Assembly: GCA_037043015.1 (NCBI GenBank)
Contig: CM073323.1
Span: 20,488,758 to 20,552,757 of the forward strand
DNA: 64,000 nt
From: Bryum argenteum
Taxonomy: Eukaryota > Streptophyta > Bryopsida > Bryales > Bryaceae
Reading direction: 5' to 3'
Below, one piece after another: positions 1 through 11,455 of the stretch. The notes under the pieces were generated by a model that searched no databases, was not told where the DNA came from, and saw only the letters and a program-made list of their open reading frames with translations. Position numbers and translations under genes: made by a program. Numbering within the stretch: position 1 is the stretch's first letter; every line of letters starts with the position of its first letter.

Positions 1-281
1 CCAGAAACAAATTTGCCAGTCTGCATCGACGCAAAACTGAAGCACTGACTAAAGGCCAGGTCTTGCCCTTGCCTCCTGCTTCTGCCACCGGGGACGATCC
101 CCACCAGAAATGATCCTACGAGGAACGTAGTGAATGAGAGTGCCATTCACGTCAAACAGAATAAAATATTTTCGACGGGCTACCTGCCCTCCAGATACGA
201 GAGGAGTCGATATGGAGGTGCCCTGCCGCGATCCATGAGACGCGGAGTCCACGAACTCCTCGTTCTCAGATTCACCTGACT
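1..281 (-). CDS. 3' exon with a HAD/FCP1-like motif I (partial)
   Basis: On the minus strand this exon starts after an acceptor CTCTTGCAG at 282 and is open for about 77 residues. It begins with an acidic stretch (ESGESENEEF), then a Ser/Gly linker, then FILFDVNGTLIHYV. This fits the first motif of HAD-superfamily phosphatases, in which the leading Asp is the nucleophile, as in FCP1-like enzymes. The usual second catalytic Asp of DxDGT is Asn here, as in catalytically altered relatives. The rest of the domain would lie left of the window, so the family assignment is tentative. It belongs to the leftward gene of the palindrome element. Confidence 0.35.
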
Positions 282-689
282 CTGCAAGAGATTAGGGCAT
301 TTGTACAATAAGCAAAAGAGCAGCAAGAATTAAACAACAAAGTGAGACACGAGCGATACAGAGGTGGTAGTGGATACAAATAACATCAATCACCATGACA
401 GAAGGGAGAATGATAGTGCAAAGAAAGGACATGATGACTTGTCGGCTGCCAGCCGATAAGCCGAAAAACACTGTTGAGAGAAATCGACATCGGAGACAAG
501 GAATACATGCGGAAACGTGAAACGATAATAGGGAGTCGGCTGGCAGCCGATACAGTATTACAGGGGAAGGAACTGGCCGAGCACGTTGCAACCAGGAGAT
601 TCTAATACCAAATCCATTCTAGAACCTAAAATGCTTATGCAATGGTGAGAAGAGACTATATACAAGAAACGCCGTCGTCTAGGACAAAC
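282..689 (-). other. Intron of the leftward gene with two palindromes
   Basis: The donor is GTTTGT just below 690 and the acceptor TTGCAG is at 282, read on the minus strand. The intron is 408 bases and holds palindromes at 441-458 and 535-552. No coding potential is seen between them. Confidence 0.5.
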
Positions 690-1491
690 CTTCATGTAAT
701 TGTTGTTGCTGCGGGGAAGCATGATCCGCCGCAGGTGGAGACAGAGCCTCGTTCGGGGCGTCGATGGCGAACTCATTGTCGTCTACGAGGCCCGCCTCGT
801 TTGGGGCGATGTCATACACGTCGTCCTCCTAGAGAGCCTCCTCATTTGTTGCGCTGATGTCGTTTGCGTCGTCCTCCAGGAGGGCCGCCGAATCAACAGC
901 AACTTCCCTTCGTGTATAGTACGCCTGCAATGCCGAGTGAGCCCTCTGAACTTCCCTACATGGAGGAGCGGGAGATGTCGGGCCGCCGGCCGATAAGGGC
1001 AGGAACGGATTGCGAAGGACTCTGAGGGGCACGAGACAGAGGAATCTGCTCCACGACGATAACCTCTTCCTCCGGGGCGTTTTGCAAATCAACCTGCATC
1101 GTGGTCGCAACACATGCAGCGGATCTCTTTGTAGTATCGGGAGGCGGAGCTGACACGGTGACAATGTGTCGGCCGGCAGCCGATGATAGGAGAGAAGGAT
1201 AAGTGTGGTAGTCGATTCAGGTGGAGCCGTCGGCGTGGTTGCAGGTGTGAGTGACAAAGGAGTAAGGTCAATCTCATCCAGCACTTCCTGAATCCTAACA
1301 CCAGAGGCGGGACGTCGTCCAGGGTTGGCAGGCTCGCGAGACGAGACTGAGGGACCAACGTCGGTCTCCATATCCTCGGAAGACGACGGTGGAAGCTCGA
1401 CCCTATCCAAGTTTAGTCCCTTCGCACGTTGGACTGCCAACTTGACATGGTCCTGACTTCTGACGAACTCGATCACGGACCTCCCATTTCT

Positions 1492-1624
1492 CTGCAAGAC
1501 CATGAACAAGAGTAAGAGACAGAAGGGAACTAAACAAGTACTGGTAAACGAATAAGGTGAAATGGACATATATTAGAAGGTGTCGGCTGGCAGTCGATAC
1601 AAAGCAAATGAGAGGATGCCTTAC
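1492..1624 (-). other. Intron of the leftward gene with one palindrome
   Basis: The donor GTAAGG abuts 1625 and the acceptor CTTGCAG abuts 1491 (minus strand). Flanking exons read through in good coding sequence on both sides. The 133-base intron has a palindrome variant at 1582-1599. Confidence 0.6.
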
Positions 1625-2939
1625 CAATCCAAGCTCGGTGACGTTTCCGCCACCCCAGACGTTGATGACGGTGACCTTCTTCGCGGTGAGAGTTGGCTTC
1701 AAAGAACTTCTCGAGCGTGTCATGGTCGACACCGCAGAACCCCGTTCAATCGACAAAGACTTTCGGGAGATGCCTGGAACCAATCGATCGGGCTTGGCGA
1801 TTCCAAAGATACTTCCCGAAAGTAGTCCAACGATCATCATCCCCGCACCTTTTGGGTAAGTCATGTTGAGCGTAATAAGCGGGGAAGATTCCGTCACCGT
1901 CTTCTTGAACCCTCCCGAAGACACGGCTTGTAATAGACCGTCTGGACATACCACTCCGTATCTTCGGTTGTCCAGACAGCACAAAGAAGATCCCGTTGCT
2001 TCGCGCTCGTGATGAACAACATCGGGATTGGATACAGAGGCCGAGTCGGAGTTACGTCGTCACCGTCCATCGTGAGGTCCTCATCCGTGAGTGGGACCTT
2101 CGACCGTTCATGAGCGCACGAAGCTCCGACCTCACGGGTTGGAACCGAGACTCCGCCATGACTGTACCGAAGTAGACGATTAGGAGTGGGTCCTTTGCAA
2201 TGCCGGCATGGCCAACAACAAGTCGATCTCGTGCAAGACGTCCGCAATCGTGTCCGCGAATTTGCACTCGAAATGCGCCTTCTCGGAATCGACCTCCTCC
2301 GTCCTAACCTCGACCTGAGAATACGCTTGCAGAATGGTGCTGAAAATGGGCGGCGCCACACCGTTCTTCGACTTGTCAGTCGTCGGATTCATTGCACTGG
2401 CGCGTCCATTAAGCCATTCATTTCCATCCGTGAATTTCTTCAGTCTCCGCCCGGATGTTGCGAACGACACTCGGGGGGTGAAATGATGCTCCTTCGCCAA
2501 CTTGTCCCGATCAATCTAGGTATGGCGACCGATTCGCATCCTTGCGAGGAAGCGGATGCCTATTGAGCTGATACATAAGCTCGTTCATAATCACCCGGTC
2601 GAGCTTCTTGTCGCGGCACCAATCCGGCAAAGTGAGTCCGCCCTTCGTCCCGCCATTGGCCTTGATGCGACACGATTTGCGATCACCTCCTCCGCAAGCT
2701 CTTCAAGGTCGCATCCACGAAGATCGAGTGTGGGGACAAGGTCGATCTTCGTAATGTTCGAGATTGGCGTCCGCTGATCGATCCCGGCTCCTTGCCGTCG
2801 CCGCCAATGAGTTCACCGCTTCCCAGGCATTGAAGACCTCAATCCAAGTATTCCGTGCCTTGTCACCCACGAATACTAAGGGGAGCTTTGTGGACACCTT
2901 CTCGTTCACGAAGTGCGCCATGACTTGCGCCTTCGCAGC

Positions 2940-3070
2940 CTGATGAACAACCATAAAGCATTAGTTGTATGAAGGCAACAAGAAGAGTCAAGCTTGGTGG
3001 CGGCAGATAGCTCTAGATTAAAGAAATGTGTCGGCTGCCGGCCGATAGATAAAGCAGAGGGTAACCATAC
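2940..3070 (-). other. Intron of the leftward gene with one palindrome
   Basis: The donor GTATGG abuts 3071 and the acceptor TTCATCAG abuts 2939. The 131-base intron has a palindrome at 3031-3047. Confidence 0.6.
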
Positions 3071-3560
3071 CCGAAGGCCGGCGACGGCTTCCCGCCTCCC
3101 TTGTGTGGCTCGGGGCTCCCGAGACGCTTCCATGCCGCCCTCCCGAGTTCCGCGCACGATCGGAAGTTCTCTTTGGCGACCTTCTCTCGCGATATTGAGA
3201 TTGAGGGCGTTCGACACCCTCACAAGATCGATGGGGTCCCTTGAGAACACCGGGATGATCTCGACCCGAGAAGCTCCTTCTTGGCCTCCGATCCTCGGGG
3301 AACTCGTCCGCCAACTCGCGCGCAGATCACACCGTATGCGACCACCGATGATATACCGATTAACGGAAGGGTGTTGCCACCAGGGGACTTTCGGGGGGTG
3401 TCGTCCCGTGTCGTTTAGCTTCCACATATCCAACTCCCCTGGCATGGAATCCATCACGACCATCATCCCCAGATCGGTTTCAAGTGGTTCCCGTTTAAGC
3501 GGGATACCATGGATCTCGAGCTTCTTCCGGATCGCCCGTAGCCCTTGTAGATGGCCTTCA

Positions 3561-3676
3561 CTGCGAAGAACATAACAAATGAACAATCATGAATCAGAGA
3601 TGATCAGAGGATGTATCGGCTCCCAGCCGATACACAGAGCAGAACCTCATAAGAGCAGGTGAGAAAATCAAAATAC
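3561..3676 (-). other. Intron of the leftward gene with one palindrome
   Basis: The donor GTATTT abuts 3677 and the acceptor TTCTTCGCAG abuts 3560. The 116-base intron has a perfect-arm palindrome at 3614-3632. Confidence 0.6.
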
Positions 3677-4523
3677 CTGGCCCAGACGATCTTTCCCGAT
3701 GCGTCTGTACTTGAGCTCGTCCGGAGCGATGTGTAGCTTCTCGCTAGGAATAACCCCCGACCCTCCGCTTCTTGTAGGGGAAGAGGTGACCAAGACCGAT
3801 CTCAATGCCTTGTAGATTGCGTCGATCTCGACGTCCTTCATCTTCGAGGTCATTTGGTTGCCCTTAGACAGGGCCTCGTCTAAGGTATACTCGATGGCAT
3901 CCTTAGTCGATTTCGCCCGTCTCTTGGGCTTGCTGGGATCTTGTGACCCTCGACGTCTTCATCGCCGCCGTCATCGCCAAGATCGACCATCTCTCGCCGC
4001 AGTCGCTTCTTCTTTGAAGGAGTGGGCTTCCTCTTCGACGACGACGGAGCCTCAGCCGCTGCAGCATTGATGGCGTTGTTAGTAGCCAACCTTGCGTAAT
4101 CGATAGCGGACCACGCGTCCATGAACTCCTCGATGGTAGCAGGCGCAGCTCCATTGAAGGTCATGCCACCTTATTCGCGGCTCACCGCAAACCGCCTCAG
4201 TGCATTGTCTCCACGGCATTGATACGGCGATGTAGTCGGTCGGGGCAGAGGGATCTCTCAGGGCCGGTAGGCTTATGAGAATGTCGACGTGCTCCACATT
4301 CTCCAGAATTTCGAGCACATCACCGTACCCAGGGATCATATTACCCTTGTAGAGGTACGAGCAAGCAATCTCGATTCGCTGGCTGGGGAGGACTCTCCAG
4401 CATAGTCCCCACTGTTGGATGACTGGATTAACAGCCCATACTGCACGCGAGACGATGTCTCCATGCTTGACATCCGTGTGTGCAAGTTCCACACCAAGCA
4501 GTCTAGCTAAGGCTGGTGGTTTT

Positions 4524-5049
4524 CTGCAGAATGAACACATGTGAGGGTATATTAGTAAACGCCAGTAAACGTACATTACTATATATCAGTAAACGAATAT
4601 CTTATCGGCTGCCAGCCGATAACAACCATGGTATCGGCTGCCAGCCGATAGCGACAATGCACAAATATTCAGCGCGACACTGCAATAGTTACGATGATAG
4701 CTAGTCTAATGACCTACAAAGAAATAGCATGCTATTGGTCCGCCAAATAAACAGAATAGAAGCTATCGGCCGCCAAATTACACAAAGGCAAAGTGTGGCG
4801 CTAAGGCGGAGGAGCTACTAACGACCCACGAGTACACTAAGCATTACCAGAGAGAACAAAGCTACAAAGAATGGGCTATCGGCTGCCAGCCGACACACAA
4901 AGCACAGCGTTCTAAGTTAATGCATCACGCGAGCTATCGGCTGGCAGCCGACACACAAGGCAAGAGAACCTGACGAAAAGATGCAAATGAAACGACGCCA
5001 ATCGAAACGGCGATAATTGAACGTCGCGGAAGAGCTAAAATCGGCTTAC
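4524..5049 (-). other. Putative first intron of the leftward gene with four palindromes
   Basis: The acceptor TTCTGCAG abuts 4523 and a GTAAGC donor abuts 5050. Perfect or near-perfect palindromes lie at 4603-4621, 4632-4650, 4877-4894 and 4935-4953, with a half copy near 4762. The first-exon assignment is uncertain because reading phase is not preserved across this junction. Confidence 0.4.
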
Positions 5050-5225
5050 CTCTTTCGACGACGCCATCGGAGATGTATCGGCGGCGGCGTGTGCTCGATG
5101 TCGGCCGGTGCGTAAGAGTGCTCCGCTCTCCCGCAAAGCCGCCGGGCCGTGCGTAAGGTGTGTCGGCCGCCGCCTCCGCTCCCGCAAGGCAAAGTCGCTT
5201 TGGACCTTAAAAATATCGGCCGCTG

Positions 5226-5247
5226 CTAAAAACCCTAAACCCTAAAA
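5226..5247. repeat. Short interstitial telomere-type repeat (CCCTAAA orientation)
   Basis: Three consecutive near-perfect CCCTAAA units of plant-type telomere repeat lie between the leftward gene and the purine-rich tandem repeat. Their orientation is opposite to the longer TTTAGGG tract at 11456-11575. Confidence 0.7.
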
Positions 5248-5279
5248 CTGAATACTATCGGCTGCCAGCACAGAAACGG

Positions 5280-5535
5280 CTAAGGCAAGAAAGCATGCAA
5301 GCATAGAGGAGAGGAGAGAAGACAGCAAGAAAGCATGAAAGTAGAGAGGAGGGAAGACAGCAAGAAAGCATGAAAGTAGAGAGGAGGGAAGACAGCAAGA
5401 AAGGAGAGATGAGAGAGCAAGTAGCAAATGAGAGGAGAGAGCAAGTGCAAATGAGAGAGGAGAGAAAGTGTGGAGAGAGCACAAGTGAGAGGAGAGCGCA
5501 AAAGTGAGAGAGGAGAGGAAATTACAAATGAGAGC
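5280..5535. repeat. Purine-rich tandem repeat
   Basis: The plus strand is almost pure A/G here. Units of about 35 bases containing GCAAGAAAGCATGAAAGTAG repeat in tandem at about 5285-5400, then degrade into shorter GAGAG/AAATGAGAG units. The opposite strand gives a Leu/Ser/Cys-rich reading frame that is an artefact of the repeat. It lies between the two divergent genes, at about the place a shared promoter would occupy. Confidence 0.7.
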
Positions 5536-6205
5536 AAATGAAGGAGGGTGAACGGTTTACTCCCTCCGCAATTTTCGCAATGATGGCTATCGGCTGCCCG
5601 CCGATTTGCGCCTTGCCCGCTTTTCAATCGGCTTGCCCGCTCTCGCATCCGCTTGCCCGCCCGCCAAAAATTTCTGAAGCTCGCGCCACCAAAACGTCAA
5701 TTTAAATTTTTTCATCCGTTTCATCATGCTTTTCATCCTGCCTATCAATTAGCCCTCCAAAAATTCAAAATCATTTGAAATTTGAGTTTGAAATCTTCTT
5801 GATTTGAGCGCCACCCACGCTCTGTCATTTCAGATGGCTATCCATTCCCAACTGTTTCTGACATTTTATTTCATTTCTCGCGTGTTTCCTGACGCTCTGA
5901 GCGATTTGCTTTGCTGTTTTTGTAGTTTTCCCTGGCCAGAAATAGTCAAGAATTGCGTCATTGTGTTCCCCGTGTTAGTGCGCTTCTTTCTATATAGAGA
6001 GCGGTAGATAGGAGCCTTTTATTACTTCAATTTGCACGATTTAATAGCTAGAGGCTCAATACCCTGGTATTAGACGCCAGCCGACATAGTGCATGTCGCC
6101 AGCCGATACGATTCCTTAGGACTCAGTCGGATCTCCTTATATCGGCCCGCCCCGATATAGGACTATCACGTGTCCGTCATTGTCTTGTCTCCCGGGAGCT
6201 TCAGA
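5536..6205. promoter_or_regulatory. Spacer between the divergent genes of the palindrome element
   Basis: This is an AT-richer spacer with palindrome copies at 5588-5605 and variants near 6068, 6088 and 6139. Position suggests it drives the rightward transposase gene. I see no decisive TATA box; TATATAGAGAG near 5991 is a weak candidate. Confidence 0.25.
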
Positions 6206-6504
6206 TCAAGGTGTCGGCCGGCGCCCGATACCTCGGTGGTTGTGTCTCTGCGCAATGTCTTATTATTTCCTACGTCTCCTCAACCTTTTAGATTCGCAAT
6301 TGTGTCGGCCGGCAGCCGATACCTCGTGTGGTTGTGTCTCTCTGCACTGCCTCATTATTTCCTACGCTCCTCAACCGCTTAGATTCGCAATTGTGTCGGC
6401 CGGCAGCCGATACCTCAGGTGGTTGTGTCTACTGCAGCTGTTTCATTACTTCCTACGTCTCCTCAACCTATTAGATTCGCAATTGTGTCGGTCGGTAGCC
6501 GATA
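6205..6504 (+). repeat. Tandem repeat of about 91 bases, each unit carrying one palindrome
   Basis: Palindrome copies at 6213, 6303, 6394 and 6486 are spaced 90-92 bases apart. The intervening sequence is also repeated: each unit holds CCTCAACC, GATTCGCAATTGTGTCGG and GGTTGTGTCT motifs. This is just upstream of the transposase reading frames, so it may be 5' leader or intron. The open frame through it (about 6180-6500) is probably incidental. Confidence 0.75.
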
Positions 6505-6510
6505 GATCAA

Positions 6511-7705
6511 TGAAGAGATCATGCTCCATCATGCTGGAAACCGAACCGATTGACAGCTTTCTCAAGAACGGCGGTTCCGGGAGATGGCGTATAGAAAAGG
6601 GCGCAGTTGTCGCTCTGTCATTCGCAAAATTTTATTATGCTGGTACTGCTTCCATCAACCAAATTATCTCGCAAAAGCCATTTCTTTTAGACGTCCATGT
6701 TATTGACGTCGCTCCAAATATTGAGATGATCATTCCGTTTCCCACTCCTAGCGTTAAGTTTCTTAGTCAGTGTCCTGGTAACAACATTACATGGGACGTG
6801 AATGACGTGAGACCCTTAGTTGATAGCCTCGATGAATCATCCGAGCCTATCGGCTGCCAGCCGACACCGGGCGCATTAGATGAGAAGCCCATAAATCAGT
6901 TCCTTACTCTCTCTGTTAACATGGAGGTTGCTCTATTGCATGTTGACGGGACCGATCATCACTGTGTCGGAGCGGGCGTCATCGTTGAGTGCTCGCCTAA
7001 GGGCACTGGGAGGGTTTCGCGTCCCGCATAGCTTCTTTGCGGTTGTCAAGCTCACTCTCACAGTATAAGGACTTTGTTGGTCTTGTAGCTTCTTGTGAGA
7101 ATCCTTCTCTCACTCTGTCAGGCGAGTGCCTTGGGTACGAAATCCTTTGGAGCGGTTACAAACTTCGTCCCCTCGATGCTACGCCGAATGGCAACTCTAT
7201 TGGCCGGCAACCGATACACCCCACGCACGAGAGGAGTGTCAAGGTTGAACCAACCAAATATGACGGTGTCAAGGACTCACCCTCTCTGATCACTGTGGTA
7301 GTTCGTAACCCGCATCATTCAACCGGTCTCTCTCATTTTGAGGCGGCGACGATCGTAGGTCCGGGAAGAATCCGCCAACCCGCGTCGATGTCCTCTCCTC
7401 TCAAGAGAATGAATGAATCGCTAATGATCTTCATGCTACGCCGTTTGACAACGGAATTTTCTCACAAACCCTCTTCGGATAGTTACGCGCGCGATAGCGC
7501 TGTCAACTTTCGCCCCTACATCTCACGCGACACCAACATTTGCGGCCGGAACCTCAAAGCGGTCTGGATCGCCCGATCGAGGAACAAGTCTTTGCGACTT
7601 GCATCAACGAGGATCATACCTTTTTTGGGCAGGCGATCATTCAAGTCTGTCTTCCGGATGAAGCCTGCGATGAGGATCTTCTTGGCGATACAGATGTCGG
7701 AGTAA
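6511..7705 (+). pseudogene. Possible N-terminal part of the rightward transposase gene
   Basis: Two open stretches, 6511-7028 and about 7170-7600, look coding in composition and precede the recognisable transposase. I do not recognise a domain. Palindromes at 6848-6866 and 7197-7215 sit within the open frames and read through in frame. They are therefore either late insertions into exons or part of small unrecognised introns. A stop at 7029 and a frame change near 7540 break continuity. Confidence 0.35.
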
Positions 7706-10539
7706 TGTTCATATCAGAGCACGATACCCTACAGCTCACGACAATGAGATGGCCTCTTTCGCGGACTCGACTTGAAGGCGGTCAACTCCTGTCAGACATT
7801 GTTATGCTCTGCTCTGAGGCCGCTCAGAATTCCACCTTCGATCATCCGGGACTTCAGGGCGTGCTTCAGAATCCCTACAGGTCCGTTCGTCGTAGACTCT
7901 TGTCAAAGGAGCAGCCCGCTGGGTCTAGGCTTAAGTCGAAGACCTCGGATGATGAAATTCGCAAGGTTAGTTCACAGCTGTGCTGCAAGAGTAGGTGCTG
8001 TCAGACGTTTCCGTGGGAGTCTACTCGAATCCTTTGTCGTAAGTACTATGCTTGCTCTTTTGAAATTAGAAGAGAGACAGCGTATGCCGTTCAAAGTCAA
8101 CTTCATGTCCATGAACCGGGAGGCAGGAAATTCATCACGCTTGAGAATGTTGAGGTCTCGAAGAACGCTTGGTATATCATTCACGGTGTCTCGGATCGCC
8201 TTACCACGCCTACAAGGTCAGCAAAGAATGGGTGGATCGGTGAGTGGATCGCATGGCAATTCGAGAGCCGTTCGTCCACGCCCGCATACGATTCGAGCCG
8301 AGCAACCTGCGAAGATTATTGACGAGAATGCGGACCAGATGCCTAACGAGTTCAGGCTTGTTGGAAATAAGCGAGTTGACAACCTGAAGGTTGTTCCATC
8401 TGCGCTCAACTGGGACACCATGCGCGAGCAAGTGAATCAAGTAAGTCCCAATCATTCTTATTTCCTCTTCGTCCTCGATGTCGGCTGCCGGCCGATACAC
8501 TAGGTTGCTATGTTTTGGTTGTTTCCAATTAGACCTTTCAGCTTTAGCTTCTTCCGTCGATTCCTTCGTGCCTTATCTAGTCAATGCTCTGCTACTTGTC
8601 GGCTGCCAGCCGATACTCCGTTAGCGATTAGTTCCTGCTTATGTCAGTGCACTCCTGTCGGCTGCCGGCCGATAGGAGGCGTCGACCTGGATGTTAACGA
8701 CCTACCTTATCTCCTCCTTCTAGGTGAATGTCAAATGCCACCATAAGCCGGTCTCTCGACCCCACCATCGATCGACCTTCAAAGAACCACTTCAAGAATG
8801 TCGAGGTTAAAGTCATTGGGAGCAAACTTCTCGAAGTGTGTCGAGTGTGACTTCCTTGTGGAGTGCATATCCAAGTACCCAAGGGGTGATGATGAATGGC
8901 GGCATTAGTCGATGACCGGAATCGCCATCTCAATTATCGCGTGCGTCGCCGCCATATATATGGTGGCCGAGTTCCTGATCTGCGAGAACCCCTCTCGAGT
9001 TTCTATGTATAATCCATGACAAGATGGATACCACGAAGACGGCCATTCCTGCAATGCAGAGGATTACAAAAGCCACCGCCTTGGACAGATTCCGGTTTTT
9101 CATTCGCGGCATGTTGACACACGGCCACGGTGATGGTGCGTCACGCACACTACTCCACCGCGCTCCGGCGGGGGATTCCAACTTCACCATCTCTTCTTTG
9201 TGTCGTATCTGAGCGCTGAGAAGCCACCGTGCGTGTGAATCCCGGGAGCTCTTTCCCACACCTCCACGTAATGCCTTCTTCCAAGCTTTGCTACATGGAA
9301 AGTCTAGGTGTTTCGCATCGATCCCACCCGCCACCGGGACTCAATTCGGTCCTTCACAACCTGGACGTCCGCTCGTTCCGCTTCCGTGTAAGCTATTCCT
9401 GCAACTTGATAATTCCGCGAAGGACAATAAGAACAGATTTGTGATGGCCTTCTGCTCTTTGCTGACCGCTCGGCGCATTTTTAAGGAGGTCACTGTTGGG
9501 TTCTCATTGTTGGCCACACTCACGAGATATATTGATGCCCATTTCGATTACCTTTCCAAGCTCATCAAGCGGAAGAACACGTACGTTCTAGGCGATCTCA
9601 TGAAGGCTGTATGGACTCGCGAAGACGATCGCCTTCATTCCTGAATTCGTTCAAGAGGTTGCGGATTTCAAATCCTACGTCAAGGACTTTCATCACGACG
9701 GTGTCAACAAAATTGTTGGACTTGGTGATATGCATCTTTTCAAGTTCTGGGTCGAAGAGGACGGTGACGATCGCGGCTGGCCTGTCATGAGGTATAAGCG
9801 GAAATCCACTGATTCTTCATGGCTCTCACCCGGTCCCCCCGTCAAGATGTGGACTTTTGACGAGCAAGGAAGACCTAGAATTCCATCTGGCGACCCACGT
9901 CTTGTTCCATTTAAGCCGTTATGGGGCGTCACGGAGGTGAACCCCAACAAGTTGAACTCTGTGAAGGAGCAAGCTCGTGCCTCGGAGTGCAATGACAAAC
10001 AGGGTTTCATCAAGCACGGTATATCTAAGTTCATTGAGTTCTGGAAGTCCGGTATGGCGCGTAACAGACGTTGCTATCATGAGAGAGATGGCTGGACTGT
10101 TGGTTCTTGGGAGCGAATCAACCGAGAGATCAATTCACCATTACCGTCTACCCCGACGTTCTTGTAGAAGGATTTTGGCCTATTTCAGATCGGACTCGTG
10201 ATCATTCTCGTGCCTCCCAAGATTCTCGATCTAGCTCCTCTTTCACAGACATTACGCCCGAGGATGATGCGGATGCTTATCCTTATCGTGGTCCCGCTAA
10301 AGACCGACCGAGGCTCAACTTTAATCCATTCCGTGATGTTCTTCTTGGCGACTTCGTCTTATGCCGCCCAAATGACGACCATTTCTTTCCCCGTGGGGTC
10401 GTGTCCTCGAGAGTGTGTTGATCTAACGCCCGGTCCTACCTATGGCAATTTCAAGATCGAATGGTGGACCCCTATGCGAGCTAAGAAGGAAGGAAAATCG
10501 ATCATCGCTAGGGAGTCTTTGGACTCGCTGGCGGCATAA
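7540..10539 (+). pseudogene. DUF7869-type DDE/RNase H-like transposase, broken
   Basis: In order along the plus strand are a helix-turn-helix-like segment (NAWYIIHGVS, about 8166-8200) and the end of exon 1 (VDNLKVVPSALNW). After the 8441-8723 intron come a CxxC segment (FSKCVECDFL, about 8829), a first acidic motif (DKMDTTKTAIP, about 9019), the GMLTHGHGDG motif (about 9108), a second acidic motif (LQLDNSAKDNKNRF, about 9400), a C-terminal domain (FVQEVADFKSYV, about 9645) and a tail with FKIEWWTPMRAKKE (about 10450). This order matches DUF7869-containing transposases of early plants and other eukaryotes. The third acidic motif, normally GHTHEDID, is degraded (about 9515-9535, only YID left). 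Frame changes occur near 8190, 8790, 9230, 9640, 10165 and 10420. It is dead as it stands. Confidence 0.7.
8441..8723 (+). other. Intron of the rightward transposase gene with three palindromes
   Basis: The exon ends AATCAA at 8440, followed by GTAAGT. The acceptor CCTTCTAG ends at 8723. Palindromes are at 8480-8497, 8598-8615 and 8656-8674. The conserved protein sequence resumes after the acceptor. Confidence 0.6.
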
Positions 10540-11455
10540 GGAGCCTTGTCTTCCTCGGTTTGTGAATGTCAACATTGTTCGTTCTCTCATAGGATGCCGT
10601 CACATGCAAAGAAAGGTCCACCAAATACACATATCATTCCCGAGCAAGGCAGCTGCCGCAATGCAATGTCTAACCTTGAGGTCACTGAGTCGTTTCTCTG
10701 TTCGCTCATCAAACATTTGTATCGGCTTCCGGCTAACACGCTTCATGCGACCCTCCTCGCATCCTCCCACTCTATGACGGACTCCTTTCTGCACTTGTCG
10801 GCCGCCGCCGACGATCGATCTCATATGCTTCCCACCAAAGAACTCCGACCTCCTATCGGCTGCCGGCCGACACCACGCTCTACTCGTTGGTTCTTATCCG
10901 ACTCACCTCACTACTGCGATTAGTGTCTATAATCCGTGCATACCCGTTGTGTTTCTGCTTCGCCATACTCATCATTATCAATATGCTACAGCTCATTCCT
11001 TTACTCTTGTTTTCGGTCTTCCCTATCCATGACAGTTGATTGGAGTATATTCATCGTTTTCACGATTGTAGCGTTTATTGGTTGCTTTGTTGTACTTTCT
11101 CCTTCTCTATAATTTACTGTTTCTCGGCTGGCGGCCGATATGTGACTTAGCTACCTATGGCTTTCCGATACACTATATCCTACTTTCTCTTTAATGTAGC
11201 GATCATTGTATCGTACACTTTTAATGTACTCCGCTTTTCTCGGCTGGCGGCCGATATTGGACTTTTCTGTTCATGGCATTGTATCCATGTATCCCTCTAA
11301 ATCATATTGAATTGATCTGTGTATGAATGAGTGTGCAACCTTTTGGATTCCTTTTCTAAGCTGAGTTCTGATATTGTTACTACTACTTCGTCATATTCCT
11401 TGGGCTTCTATCGGCGGCCGTCCGATACAGAATTTCAGCTAATGTGGGTTGGGGA
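10540..11455 (+). other. 3' flank of the transposase gene with palindromes
   Basis: No recognised gene. Palindrome copies, some decayed, lie at 10720-10738, about 10796, 10854-10871, 11123-11140, 11240-11255 and 11409-11427. Short open frames (10546-10923) run through them without domain similarity that I recognise. Confidence 0.5.

Larger units (their letters stand above)
1..5067 (-). pseudogene. Leftward multi-exon gene of the palindrome element, companion of the transposase; HAD-like motif at its 3' end
   Basis: Product not recognised. Splice signals on the minus strand define introns 4524-5049, 3561-3676, 2940-3070, 1492-1624 and 282-689. The possible first exon is 5050-5067, reading MASSKE then GTAAGC, but its phase does not join the next exon cleanly. 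Exon stretches include an N-terminal part (about 4165-4523), a Lys/Arg-rich acidic linker (about 3880-4164), a central domain (3071-3560, Trp-rich, with WWQHP), a Pro/Ser/Glu-rich tail (about 690-1491) and a last exon (1-281). The last exon reads RRKYFILFDVNGTLIHYV, resembling motif I (DxxGT) of HAD/FCP1-like phosphatases. Reading-frame shifts occur near 4164, 2700, 2200 and 830, so it is probably dead. It runs off the left edge. Confidence 0.45.

Noticed and set aside
5242..5648. Leu/Ser/Cys-rich minus-strand frames resembling a membrane protein
   Set aside because: They arise from the purine-rich tandem repeat and change with the repeat unit; no start context or conserved domain.
6180..6500. 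Open frame through the 91-base tandem repeat
   Set aside because: The repeated translation is dictated by the repeat itself; more likely leader or intron than protein.
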